DNA of 64,000 nucleotides from Passalora sequoiae (Eukaryota > Ascomycota > Dothideomycetes > Mycosphaerellales > Mycosphaerellaceae). How positions within the stretch are numbered: position 1 is the stretch's first letter; each line of letters starts with the position of its first letter. The stretch lies in the NCBI GenBank assembly GCA_013248845.1, contig WSQC01000012.1:1860001-1924000 (forward strand), read 5' to 3'. The notes beneath the pieces are model-generated. The model did no database searches. It was not told the origin of the DNA and was given only the letters and a program-made list of their open reading frames with translations. Of the stretch, positions 52,937 through 64,000 are shown one piece after another. Made by a program: the position numbers and the translations under genes.

Positions 52937-54229
52937 ATGTTCACGAACGCACTCTTCACTGCGGCAGTTGCCTGTGGCCTGCTTGCCTCTTCTGTCAACG
53001 CACACATGGTCATCACTAGCCCTGTACCATATGGTGTAGACTCACTTAACAACAGCCCTCTCGAGGCAGACGGTTCCGATTTTCCGTGCAAGCAGCGTGC
53101 CGGGGTCTATGACATGGGTACCATGAACAATATGGCGATCGGTGTACCTCAGCAATTGGCCTTCAAGGGCGGCGCTACCCACGGTGGAGGCTCTTGCCAA
53201 ATCTCTATCACGCCGGATGAGAAGCCAACGAAGGACAGCACATGGAAGGTCATCTACTCTATCATTGGTAGCTGCCCAAATGGTGATGCCGGCAATGCCA
53301 ATGGCTCGCCAGACTACACAAAAAACCCAACATTCAACTTCTCCGTTCCCAAAGGTGTGCCGAACGGCAGGTACACCTTGGCCTGGACCTGGTTCAACAA
53401 GATCGGCAACCGTGAGATGTACATGAACTGTGCGCCTATCACAGTCACAGGCGGAACTAGCAAGCACGACGGCGCTTCATCTGCACTTGACAGTTTTCCA
53501 GACATGTTCGTTGCCAACATCGGCAACGGTTGTGGCACTACTGAGAGCGAGGACTACGTCTTTCCTCAACCCGGTCAATACGTCACAACAGTCGCCAAGA
53601 CCGCTCTTGGTACCTCGACCACTGGTACCTGCCACACAGCAGCAGCAGCAGGCGGATCTGGGTCAGGCTCTGGGTCAAGCGATGCCACTCCAACTGCATC
53701 GTATGGCTCCGGCTCAGGCTCCGGATCTGACGCTAGTGCTCCAGCGTACGGCGCGTCCAGCGCAGCGGCAGCGCCCACGAGCGCAGCATCAGCTCCAGCA
53801 TACTCTCCACCAGCTGAGCAAGGCAGTGCAAGCGATGCAAGTGGCAGTGGCAGTAGCGGCGGCATGCTCACTCTCACAACATTGGCCACCGTAACAGCCA
53901 CCGGAGCATCACCCGGAGCAGCACAAGCTACTGGATACTCCAATAGCTCAAGCTCTTCTGGCGCCGACTCGAGCTCCAGCTCAAGCGCGTCGGCATCCTC
54001 CAACAGCAACAGCACATCCTCAGGCAGCTGTTCCGGAGGCGCTGTCTCATGCAGCACAGATGGTGCAGTAATCTGTATCGGCAGCGATCAGTGGGGCTTG
54101 TGCAATGCAGGTTGCGCCGTGCCAGCCTCTCTTGCCAGCGGCACACAGTGCGCAAACGGTGTCATCGCCAAGCGCGCGGACATAGCACGTCATCTGCGAA
54201 GACATCTCTACCACGAACGTAAGATCTGA
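52937..54229 (+). CDS. AA11-type lytic polysaccharide monooxygenase with C-terminal Cys domain
   Basis: A single exon of 430 residues. The signal peptide MFTNALFTAAVACGLLASSV-NA ends right before His23, the mature N-terminal His of the copper brace. The second brace His is H82 in THGGGSCQIS (mature position 60). HMVITSPVPYGVDSLNNSPL, GSDFPCK, TLAWTWFNKIGNREMYMNCA and FVANIGNGCGTTESEDYVF are AA11 signatures. A long Ser/Gly/Ala linker follows. The C-terminal Cys-rich module (CSGGAVSC, DQWGLCNAGCAVPASLASGT) resembles the X278 domain found on AA11 enzymes. The secreted enzyme would cut chitin oxidatively, possibly for self-wall remodelling or nutrition. The upstream in-frame TTG is not used. The antisense frames here come from its biased linker codons. 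Confidence 0.88.
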   Translation: MFTNALFTAAVACGLLASSVNAHMVITSPVPYGVDSLNNSPLEADGSDFPCKQRAGVYDMGTMNNMAIGVPQQLAFKGGATHGGGSCQISITPDEKPTKDSTWKVIYSIIGSCPNGDAGNANGSPDYTKNPTFNFSVPKGVPNGRYTLAWTWFNKIGNREMYMNCAPITVTGGTSKHDGASSALDSFPDMFVANIGNGCGTTESEDYVFPQPGQYVTTVAKTALGTSTTGTCHTAAAAGGSGSGSGSSDATPTASYGSGSGSGSDASAPAYGASSAAAAPTSAASAPAYSPPAEQGSASDASGSGSSGGMLTLTTLATVTATGASPGAAQATGYSNSSSSSGADSSSSSSASASSNSNSTSSGSCSGGAVSCSTDGAVICIGSDQWGLCNAGCAVPASLASGTQCANGVIAKRADIARHLRRHLYHERKI

Positions 54230-54472
54230 ACAACACTTGCACTACGACAGACGACTTCGATGGGTGTTTGAAAATGAGCAGCCTGTGTTCATTTTGGGTT
54301 TGAGCTTGCATTATTTTGGCGAAGGAGGAGGAAAGGAACAGGACCGATCATTTGTCATGATGGGAAAGGCACATTCAGTGAATGTTCGCACGAAACAGGC
54401 ACACAGGATGTAGAGGGTTTATGCTTTTTGACAACAGTACAATGACTACAGAAGAGCGCAGGGCACTACTTA

Positions 54473-57400
54473 CTACGAACTTGATTTGGACCACTTCATG
54501 ACCTCTTCTTTCTCTAAAGCCGTGACCAGAGGTTCTCTTTCGATACCAACGCAGCGATTCCCATCAGCGCCAACGAATGCGCCGTATGCCCACTTCCATA
54601 CCGATCGAACCATGTTCTTATCGGCTTTCGGGTCAGACTGCCCTAGAGCAATCTGCTCCTGCAAAGCGCGACTCGCCGCGAAAAAGGCTATAATCGAAGC
54701 GGGCGTGCCAGGTAATCGTGGCAACACCCGCCACGGACGACGAACATAGAAGAAGATTGTGGTGACGATATAGATAGCCAATATGACTTCGGTGACGACG
54801 AAGTCCGGGATCGAGAACAGAATGCGCGTCTCCTTCGTGAAGGCTTGTCCTGAAACGGATGCTCGCTGTGTTGTCTTCGCGAACAACAGATCTGTGTTGG
54901 ATCCGATTAGAATCGCGAAGAGTTTTTTGTATATCGTGGCCATCTGTGCAGAGGCGTGCTCGGCCGTTGGCACTGGCTTCGATACGTCGATCATTGAGGT
55001 GTCGTTTGTGCTATTGGCTATCAGGTAATTGACGAAATCCGAGGGGAACGCGTCTTGGTGCCACGAAGAACCGCTATCGACCAGAAATTGATTTGCTTGG
55101 GCAATCAGATCTTGCACTGACGTGGTGAAGTATTCGTTTGTGTCGACAGAGCTCGCGTTCGTGAAGATCAGCTGCCGCACTCGTGCTTGTTCGTCTACGA
55201 TAATGCTGGCATTGCCGATGGATATTTGCGGCCTGCACAATAAGACGGTCTCATCTCGGGAGTCGAAAGTCATATTTCGTTCGTCCAGTGAGACGATACC
55301 GCCACCCAATTGGACGGGCCCACCGGCTGTTGTGCGCAGGTTCGCGCGCATCCAGACCATGAGGATATGTTGTCTACAAAACAGATCTGCCTCAGCCGAA
55401 CTGTTGGTCGCTAGCATTGCGCCCAGCTCGAGAGCAATTGCCCCATCCGCAGGATCCTGCAGAGAACGAAACGTATCACCAGACCAGGGTCGAAAGTCTG
55501 TGCAAGTGACATCTGCGCCATCGTCGTGAGCTATGTGCACTGTCAGAAAAGCATCCCGTGCGCTTTTGCTGAAGGTCAAGCTGTAATTTTGACGACCCTC
55601 TGATTGGAGTGCGTCGCAATTGAGCTCGGCACCGAATCGTGTTGTCCCCAGCTGACCACCTTCAAAAGCAGTGATGTTCGGCAGGTCGAAGGGGAGATAT
55701 GCATATTGCTCATCTGTCCAAGCCGGCAATGGCGTTCCTGCAGTAAGGTTGCTCATCATACGATAGAAAGGATCTGATGTACCACTGCCCTGCGAGTCTG
55801 CTGCTTGGTTGGTCGTGAAGGGAGAACCAGTGCCGTTCAACGCGCGGAAATGTGGCGTATTTGTTGTCGTATAGACAGCGATAGATTTCATGGTCTTCGT
55901 GCCTTCGTACATGAGGCCGCCCAGCGCCACGGCTAGCGCGTTGGCTAGAAGCACCATTAGGCAGACGATCATCAAGAGGAAGTGCCTCGCACGAAAGGCC
56001 CTAACGAATAGGAGTTGGGGCGGTAAAGACATGTAGTCGATGTCTATCGATCTCGAAGCCAGTGCCTGCCCACGTCGTAGTTCTTCGAAAGGTTGCAACA
56101 GCCCGAGTAAGCGATTAAGCACAAGCCAGAATGGCTCGATGAAAGTAGCTAGCGCGATGGGAATATAGTTCTCAACGAGTTGTCGGACGAACGTGGACCG
56201 TGATGGCAGAGCCAGACCTGCTGCATGTCAGTTGTGGTCGTTTCGATGGTGAACATGGCTGCTGACCATTATCGGTGCTCTCCTTCACGAACAGCACTGC
56301 AAAAGTTATGACTGCAGCCACCTGTGCCGCCAGAAATATGGTCCCAATAATGAGCTTCATCTCAGTTGGCCGAACGCCACGCGGCGGGTGATCTTCTACA
56401 GTAACGGTGTTTGATTGTACGCTTCCAAGGTCATCGATCAAAGCCAGTCGACTGTGCTCACTATCGAGCTGGAAGCGCTTGTCTCGCAGAGACTGCCCCA
56501 ATGTCTTCGCGCTGCTATCATGAAGCAACGAGAAGGCGTGTACTGTGCTGCTGTCATGTGCCGTAAGGTCCATCAAGGCACCAATAGAACACGGGTCGGC
56601 GGACAAATGGTTAGAGCGACGTGGAATTGTGTATAGCAGTCCACTTGCAAATATCAGAATTATCCCAAGGAGAGCAGTAGCAGCATACGCAAAGCCTGGA
56701 ATCACGACTACAGCTTGTGTCTGATACACCCAAGAGCCACTTGCTCCAGCCGTAGGGAATCCGCCCTTTCCGGGTGTTCCAAGCACTTCAGATAGCTGTC
56801 GAGCAAAGAGCAGACGGTAAGCAGCTTGGTATGACAAGCGAAGGACTTCAGGGTCAAGATACATCTCCGGAGACACCTGATGCGTTGCAATAGCAAAGGG
56901 TGCCATCTTCGGCACGTATGCGAGGTTCAGAGGAAGGTTGATCAGCTGTGACATCTGATCTGGGAAGCCGGAATCTGGATAGGCGCCGCGAACAGGAAAC
57001 CTGGCCATGCCAGAGTTCATGGCCCACTCGAAAGTGCTGCTGTTGAAAAGATCATTCGGCAGAGGCTCCTTGACTCCAGTCGTCTCAAAATTCAAGACAG
57101 TATTGGAGGGCAGACTTATTGTAGCATTCACTGCTTGGCGGTAGTAAGTCGGTTCGCAGAAGAGGGACGTCGCATGAGCCTGGCCAACTGCCAGCGGCGT
57201 GGCGGCGATGGCATCAGACAATATGTAGGCAGGATTTGCTTTCGACCAACGAGCAAAGAAGCCATGGGCATATCTTTCATCACAGTAAGATGATAGGTAG
57301 TAATCCGCGAACCCGTTCTGGTTCTGATAGCCTGCATACATGGTGTCAAAAGGCTTGCTTGTGTCATTGCCTCCTAAAGGGCGATATGGCGGCGCATAAA

Positions 57401-58280
57401 ACGAGCACGCGTTCGTCGTCGAAGTATTGTAATAAAAAATGCCACTGTTGTTCCACAGCTTTGCTGGTTCGCAGGAAATGTCGACACTGTGCAGCATAGT
57501 CTGTCCAGTATAATTCGTATTTGTAGCGTAGTTCGGCAATGTCTCCACAGGGTACAAAGGAGCCAGAACATAATCCTTGGTCATGAACGGCGGCAGAGTT
57601 TCGTTGAGCCAAGCAATATTGTACACTGATTGGGCGTAGGTGGTCGAGAGATTCCCTTGCTCACTCAGCTTCAGATAGTTGGCGTTGGACGAGCCTCGAA
57701 CCACGTCTCGAACGATGACAGTTCGAGTAGCGAAGATGCCAGACTGAGTGGGTGTCAAGCCCCAGAAGATCATGATCATGATCGTGGATGCTGAGAGTAC
57801 CGACCAGTGCTTGCTCCTGAACGCTTTGTAGGGAATAGTGGCCAGGAATTCCAGAGGATAATTCAGCAGGATGGAGGCTTCTGCTTTGGCGCCATTAGCT
57901 TTCGAAAGCTGAAAATAAGGCTCAAGTCGTTTGATGTCAAGATCCACCCAGGTCCAGAGAAAGCTGTAGAATACAGAGATTATGGTCGGCAAGTACAGGT
58001 AGCAGAAGGATCTACGCAGTGGCAGATTGTTGATGTCCTTGGCGAAAATGATGCCTTGGTCGCGGCCACTCAGATGCAACAGCCATTGAATGGCAACGAT
58101 TATGACAGCAGTCGTAAAGACAAGAGAGTACAGATATCTCCTTCGCGCAGTGATCGGTCGCCACGATCTTCTATGCTGAATACTGTCATTCTCGTAATTA
58201 TCGTCTGGTATGGTAGTGATGGTTACTGCAGCAGGATTAGCAGGGAGTGGCTTGTGCCGTACATTGATAATGGTTGCCAT
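54473..58280 (-). CDS. DUF3433 multi-pass membrane protein, two repeats
   Basis: Minus-strand exons 58280-56267 and 56217-54473, with a 49-nt intron (GTCAGC...ATGCAGCAG), form one gene that would otherwise look like two. A Met at 58355 would add 25 residues, but MATIINVRHKPLPANP at 58280 looks like a better start. The protein is about 1250 residues. DUF3433 features occur twice: LPTIISVFYSFLWTWVDLDI with KRLEPYFQLSK in the N-terminal half, and FVRQLVENYIPIALATFIEP with FWLVLNRLLGLLQPFEELR in the C-terminal half. Transmembrane segments flank long extracellular-type loops rich in N-x-S/T sites. The family is fungal and of unknown function. It may be a plasma- or vacuolar-membrane protein. The splice is well supported, because it joins the second repeat in frame. 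Confidence 0.85.
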
Positions 58281-59262
58281 GGACAAAAGAGAACGATGAA
58301 GAGCATAGGAGCACGTCCTGCGTGCTCTGTATATTGCAGGAAAGACCGACAGCATCGTGGAGCTCCGCCATTTTCACCTTTCTAGGCCTTGGGTCGTCCG
58401 CAGGTTTGCGGCGCAGTCCAATCATAATCAGCTCGGCAAGCGCTTCAAGAAGCGCCGTTGAGCGGCGCATGCTGACCAACAGGTACATGGTCAAGCAGAA
58501 GTATACCTGCCGAGTCTGAAGGTAGTAATGAGTACGGCAAGGTGAGTCGTGGACAATCCTAGACCTGTACAGGTATTGTCGACAGTTATACTCTGACAGG
58601 CACACAACACTGTCAGTATTGAATGATTGTTATCGGGCGGCTCTGATGTCGCTTTGACATGCATTCGATAGTATGTTGCATTACGCGCCGTGGTTGGAGA
58701 TATGTTTCTTGTTTCGGTAGCAGAAGTTCTCACTGGAACGGCTGTAGCCGGCACTAGCTTATGTAAGATGTGCTCGGCACAGTCGCGAAAGCGCTCATTC
58801 TTCATCGATAATCTTTGCCGTGTCTTTCCCTCCATCATTTTTAGTCACATCGACGGGGACGACATTACAATGTCTGCGATATCAGCAATTCACTGCCGCA
58901 CGCTACACTTGTCATGTCATGAGCAATCAGGAACCAGTCTACAGCGAGCCTACGGGAAACTAGATCTGCTACCAAAAATACAGATATAGACATGCCTCGG
59001 ACTGAGAATGTGGCCGCGTGAATCGCCCTCGCTACGGTCGTGATCGATACCACGTGAGAAGCCTTGTTATGCATGAGATCCGTCTTGGTGATTGAAAGAA
59101 CGAGCTTTTCGGGATTCGGGATGTGCTGTACCTTGCACAGCATGGGGATGAATCGAAGCTGCCGCGGTGGCTGTATATGCTCCGCAACAAAGAAACTTCA
59201 GAGACTGCATATGTAGGTCAGATCACCCTCAAGCTCGTTGTGTCCTCCAATGTCGAGCAAAC
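58281..59262. other. Intergenic, DUF3433 promoter side
   Basis: No gene seen. Frames are short and on both strands. Confidence 0.45.
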
Positions 59263-60069
59263 ATGGTCCGCTACGCACTGTTGGGTGCCACTGGCGGGAC
59301 AGGAAGAGCTATTTTCAGATATCTGTTCGCCTCGCCGCCGCCTGACCTGCATCTGAAGGTCTGTGTCCGTGACAAAAGCAAACTCGGAGGACAGTTTCCG
59401 AGCATTGAAGAGAAGTCATGGGCGTGCGCAATCACGATCTTTGGAGGCAGGAATACAGACCGAAACCTACTTCAACAATGCCTGGAGGACGTTGACGCAA
59501 TCTTCATGTACATAGCTACCACCCACAGCAAACCGGGCTTAACACTCTTCAGAGACACCGCTCTTGCCGTCACAGATGCGCTGTCCGCGTTGTCCGCGTT
59601 GAGGAAAGAAGACCCAGCTGCTTACAAGACTCCTTCGCTCGTGATGATACAATGTCCCTGAGGCTTGACCATTTTGAAGTTCTGCCTGGGGCGTGTATAT
59701 GCCAATACGGAAAATGCTAACAGGCGATACGGAAAATGCTAACAAGATTCACGAGGTGTAGGTCAGAACTTTGTCTATTGCAGGTTGGAGCTAATGCTAT
59801 GGCTGTACAGACCTCAGGTCGTCTCAACATCATCTACGTCGAACGACCCGGCATGCAAGGCAGTGAAGGCACGAAAGCCACCGGATACTGGCTGCACCTT
59901 GAGCTGCGAGTAGGCGTATCAGACAGGATGGAGATCAGCTATGCAGATCTAGATGTCCCCCTTCTGGGAGATCGCTGAACATTGCAAGGAATTCGCAGGC
60001 GAGGATGTTGTTCCTCTTGCGACTGGCGTGATCAAGATCGTGCACGTGGTCAGCAATTATGAAACATAG
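59263..60069 (+). pseudogene. Decayed NAD(P)-binding NmrA-like oxidoreductase
   Basis: From ATG 59263 the frame reads MVRYALLGATGGTGRAIFRY with the Rossmann GATGGTGR motif, then ALKVCVRDK-like VCVRDKSKL and DVDAIFMYIA. It is the atypical SDR/NmrA-like fold. A TGA at 59659-59661 stops it after about 132 residues. The remaining domain survives in shifted frames: TILKFCLGRVYANTENAN (about 59669-59722), then WLHLELRVGVSDRMEISYAD (about 59890-59950), then EIAEHCKEFAGEDVVPLATG (about 59968-60030). A 22-nt tandem duplication (ATACGG... at 59705 and 59727) adds a frameshift. With at least one stop and two shifts it cannot make the full enzyme. A sequencing error could explain one lesion but not all. 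Confidence 0.7.
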
Positions 60070-61011
60070 TTTAGGAGGCCTACGTCGCAGAATACTGGGC
60101 TACTACCTAGGATGTTTGATCCCTCAAGGTCACCGGACTCTTCGACAGCATTTGCGGAAGAACCGGTCGGCTTGGTGACAAGGACGAATACCTGGTTATG
60201 TCAGAAGACTAGCCGAACGATTACCTACCGATGCTTGATACAATCCTTGTCGCAAAGGGGCCAAGCCGAGTCCGGGGAAGACTGCGCCGGAACTGCTTGC
60301 GTTTTGGCACACGTCAGCCTCGGTTTTGAACATCGTATCTGAAGTTTCACCAATACATCTGCCATCAACCACGCCTCTCCTTCGCTCAGCTGAAGCTGCT
60401 CCGTGGATGCAGATTTACGACACGATATTTCAGTGCAGCATCAGCCATGTGATCCATTTACCTAACCGGCACGGGTCCGTCTGAGTAACGAGTATTCAAT
60501 GTTTACCGCTAGCGACCAATATCAGCCACGTGGATCATGCCGGCATGTCCACGATCACCACATGGAACTGACGGAGGCTTCTTGCGCCATGGCTTGGCGA
60601 CCGGTCACGCAATGTGCTGGACAAAGCCTCTCGAGTCAATCTTGTAGACTGTATATGCTGGCAGGTCCAACCTCAATTTCGGTGTTGATCGTTGGTGCAA
60701 AGCCTGGCGACTTCTTCCACTGAACGGGTGCAAGCAGGAAGTCCTGTTGCCAGGAAGTCACCTCATGCCTCGCGAAGTATAACTAGACATGTCGCTCCCT
60801 AACCAGTGGACAGCACGACTTGAAGTCAAACACGACTTCCCCCTTGCAAACGTTACGCCGTCTCACCTCTGTCGGATCAGGCGCACCTGTTGAAGGCCTG
60901 CCATAGCTCTGGGTAATTGCAGGTGCCGCATTTCGCTAGAATCTATAGCTCTTGCTATAACCGCAGAGCCGTACGTCAAGCCTACTTACTGTAGCTCAAG
61001 ATTGAATCATC
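60070..61011. other. Intergenic between two pseudogenes
   Basis: No gene recognised. Short frames only. It may hold further decayed sequence. Confidence 0.4.
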
Positions 61012-62263
61012 ATGATAGTAGTATTCAGAAGGACATTTTTGTCCTTTTTGCTTCTCTGCACAATATCATCGACACTGATCTCGGCAGCGCATTACTCCAA
61101 TCCACTACGCGACACCCTGGGTGCTGATCCGAACATAGTCTACCACAATGGCTGGTACTACTTCATGACAACTCAAGGCGTGGACCTCAAGATGACCAGG
61201 GCCAAGACATTAAACGGCCTCAAGACTGGAGAGACCAAACGAGTATGGTATGAGACTGCACGAGAAGCACCACACAGGTGTTGTAACGTATGGGCTCTGG
61301 AAATGCACAAGGTCGATGGCTTGTATCTCTCACTGACTCGCCCAATTACTCGCGATACAAGCTGATCAGATGGCCCCAGATGGTACATCCATTATGCCGC
61401 CGGCCCAGTGAAGTGTTGCGATGGACAGCGCTCGCACGTACTGAAAGGGACACATAGGTCTTAACATCAATGTGGCGCATAATCTAATTCCTTCACAGGC
61501 GGTAGAACTCCCTAGGACGCTTACAGCTACGCTGGCCAGATACGCGACGACTGGTCCATCGACGGCACTCTCCTGACGATCAATAGCAAGCGTAAGTCCG
61601 CACCTCTAGCACTTTCAAAATTTATCCAACAACTTTCTCACGACGACCGTTAACCATATTCCCCCCAGACTACTTCGTCTACTCCTGCAAGGACCACGAC
61701 AACACCCAAAGCCTCTGCATCGCTCCACGAACGGGCGTAGCCTCGACCGGCAACCGTGTCCTACTATCCAGACCCGAAGCAGCCTGGGAAAGGCACGGCG
61801 CGCTCCACGTCAACGAAGGCCCTTATGCCCTGTACCACAAGGGCAAGACCTGGTTGACTTTCAGCGCATCCTATTGTGCTTCGCCACAATATGTCATCGG
61901 CCTATTGGCATATGAAGGAGGAGACCCATTGAACCCAAAGAACTGGAGAAAGAGCAAAGGGCCGGTCTTTAAGTCGGGGAATGGAAATTATGGTATTGGA
62001 CATAATAGGTGAGATATGAATTGCACGGGGTATGTTCGAGATGAAGGGGTGACTGACTTGAGTTATTGGATGGCAGTTTCTTCAAAAGTCCTGATGGCAC
62101 AGAAACCTGGAACGTACATTCTTCGGTGAATGTCAGTCAGGGTAGCTGCGACAAGGATCGTCGCTCGAATGCTCATATTGTGAAGTGGAGGAAAGATGGG
62201 ACGCCGGATTTTGGGAAGCCTTTGCCTTATGGACAGATGCATCGTGGACCTAGTGGAGAGTAG
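61012..62263 (+). pseudogene. GH43 glycoside hydrolase with a premature stop
   Basis: Exons 61012-61322, 61380-61447, 61499-61591, 61669-62008 and 62077-62263. A signal peptide (RRTFLSFLLLCTISSTLISA) precedes the GH43 fold. The catalytic-base Asp is in GADPNIVYHNGWYY (D39), the general-acid Glu in HVNEGPYAL, the SIDGT Asp is kept, and GHNSFFKSPDGTETWNV is near the end. Such enzymes act on arabinose- or xylose-containing glycans. Two lesions are seen. The codon after GGRTP, normally Trp before DAY, is TAG at 61513-61515. The second intron would need to start GGACAC (61448) instead of a GT donor. A GT at 61458 is available but leads to another stop. Each could be a sequencing error; together they suggest decay. 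The rest of the frame is intact, so the event is recent. Confidence 0.75.
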
Positions 62264-64000
62264 ATGGCTGCACAGTCGTATCACTTCAATGATGTTCATT
62301 GATTGATCAAGCTAGGCTCTGAGTGTCGGCATCCTTGGGAGACTTGTTGTATCCCCCGCTGTGTCTGAAGCGTCCAGCGCGTTGATGATGCGTGACGTGA
62401 TGGAAAGCGGCAGGTTCAGGTGGTGCGTGTAGTCGGGTGCTTACACGCCAGACTTATGTCTTCGAGCCAACTGCTAAATATACCGTAGTCAGTCTCTCAC
62501 CATTGATCTCCTAATATCGTTCACTGTACTTGGTCATCATTAGCAGAAGGTAGAAAACAAATTCGTGCAGCACGATTCCTCCAGCATTCGAAATGATATC
62601 ATGTGTCCAGCAACACTGAATGGACGCTTAGAGTTCCTTCATCTTGCCTCACGAGCACCGGAAGAAAAGCCTTGACTGGCCCATGAAGAGATGTGACTTC
62701 TACATCGACTGTCGGATAATTGTAGCTTCACGATGCATCGTATGTCTTCGAACGAGCCCTCGAACTCTTATCAGTCGGCTGTGCTGCATAATTTCGTACC
62801 GAAGTACATGTAGGTCGTAGGCGAAGACCCTGCATTCAGTCGACAATGAAAGAAGAGCATGAGCCTTCAATGCCTTCTACACCGCGCCACTTTCCTCACC
62901 GGAGCTCACCGATCTCCCCAAAAAGTCCTTGCCATCAGCGAAACAATCCTCAAGTCTCCAAAAGCTCTGTCTTTGTCCATACCATCAAGCCCCACTATGT
63001 TACCCCAAGCTCTCACAGTTTACAAAAAAACATCACGCCCCAAAATCTAAATGTCAGCGGTATATTCTAAGTCCGTCTAACCCATATCCAAATCCAAATC
63101 CAAAACCCAACCCCAAACATGCTGGACACACGCCGGACAACTCATACTAATACCAATACCACACCCTACAAACAGTGGTACAACGTAACGTTATGACAGT
63201 ATCGAATGCTCCAGCTCTCATTCACTCATCCATTTACATTACGAATCGGTACTAGCCCGTATTCGAATCACAGTACCGCCGATAGTAGTCATGCATGCGA
63301 CACAGACACAGACACAGACTCAGATACAGATATAGATACAGAAACCGACGCAGACAGTAGCATCATTATCATTCCCAGCCAGAATCCGAGTCACAGGACC
63401 CTATAATTTTGACCTCTTGCAGTAGATTGAAATACATACACATATATACCTATGAGCGCCCCACAGTGCCACTGCCTCGTACCTCTCCTCTCATAGTTTC
63501 GAATCCGCTAGATACAAGTTCCATATCCCATATCCCATCACTGCATGCCACCATAGCTCCCAGTCCCGAAAAAAACAATTAGCTCCACGAACCAATCACG
63601 CTACTGTATTTCCCCACAACAGGGATTTGGGCAGCGATTGATTCACAGGTCGTCGTCGTCGTCGTCGGAGAAATAGCGCGATCTGCGGGCTCTAGGCGAC
63701 CACTTCCCGACAAGCGATCCCTACTCTTCACGACAGCTACAAGCCAGGGATATCCCAGGAAATCTAGATAAGAACTAATGACCGCACTCATCATCGTCAT
63801 TTTAGAAAGTCAAGTTGCAGCGGGAGAAGATAACGGCATTGCACATCGATTGTTGAGCCAATGGACGGATATTATCCATCAATGGCATCTTCCATTCCAA
63901 GGCCCCTCTATATAAACCCCTCACCTCATCGTTCAGGCATGCGCTGCGCACTTGAGACGGGTACGGATTGCACTACGGCCTCCCTCTGCCTTATCTCCTG
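62264..64000. other. Gene-free right end with simple repeats
   Basis: Contains CCAAAT repeats at 63088-63118, a GACACA/GATACA repeat at 63299-63352 and GTC repeats near 63650. The last bases have a TATAAA-like element at 63911 and may be the promoter of a gene beyond the window. Confidence 0.5.
63299..63352. repeat. GACACA/GATACA hexanucleotide repeat
   Basis: Imperfect tandem hexamers over about 54 bases, outside any supported gene. Confidence 0.75.

Noticed and set aside
53575..54057. Leu/Glu-rich antisense frame over the LPMO linker
   Set aside because: It is the complement of the repetitive Ser/Gly/Ala codons of the linker.

Overview
The window is nuclear DNA from a filamentous ascomycete. 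Genes lie on both strands without operons. They carry short GT-AG introns (mostly 49-117 nt) with CTAAC/CTGAC-like branch sites, and promoters are often CT-rich. The protein set fits a Dothideomycete, possibly a Mycosphaerella-type plant-associated fungus: an INO80 remodeller, calcineurin A, a Gti1/Pac2 (WOPR) regulator of the Wor1/Sge1/Ryp1 group, an AA11 chitin-type LPMO, a GH43 relic and a two-part DUF3433 membrane protein. The class-level placement is inference; no search was run.

Layout. 0.9-13.2 kb holds small metabolic genes: an AIG2/GGCT-like protein, a one-TM hypothetical protein, an RWD/DUF1115 C-terminal fragment, an aldehyde dehydrogenase, a tRNA-like Pol III unit, a conserved fungal hypothetical protein, a beta-hydroxyacid dehydrogenase, a short-chain dehydrogenase and a PhyH-type dioxygenase. 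13.6-23.3 kb is an RNA/nuclear-transport block: a PNRC/Edc1-like decapping enhancer, an importin-13/Kap122-type karyopherin, and the splicing factor BUD31 divergent from the cap-binding subunit CBP80 (282 bp apart). 23.3-33.1 kb has no recognisable gene and leads into the single-exon WOPR regulator. 35-50 kb holds cardiolipin synthase, INO80, the ribosome-assembly factor BRX1 and calcineurin A. 50-62 kb is more accessory: AA11 LPMO, DUF3433 protein, a decayed NmrA-like gene and a GH43 gene with a premature stop. The last 1.7 kb shows only repeats.

How the genes relate. The RNA block covers mRNA capping, splicing, decay and nuclear transport. INO80 and BRX1 share a divergent promoter. The standout feature is the roughly 9.8 kb gene-free stretch upstream of the Wor1/Sge1/Ryp1-like master regulator, with strong hairpins in it and just past the stop codon. 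This resembles the very long control region known for Candida WOR1. Other leads are a stop-free 45-nt candidate cassette exon inside BUD31, two stop-free 57-nt introns (INO80, BRX1), and a tRNA-like Pol III unit whose anticodon arm does not fit.
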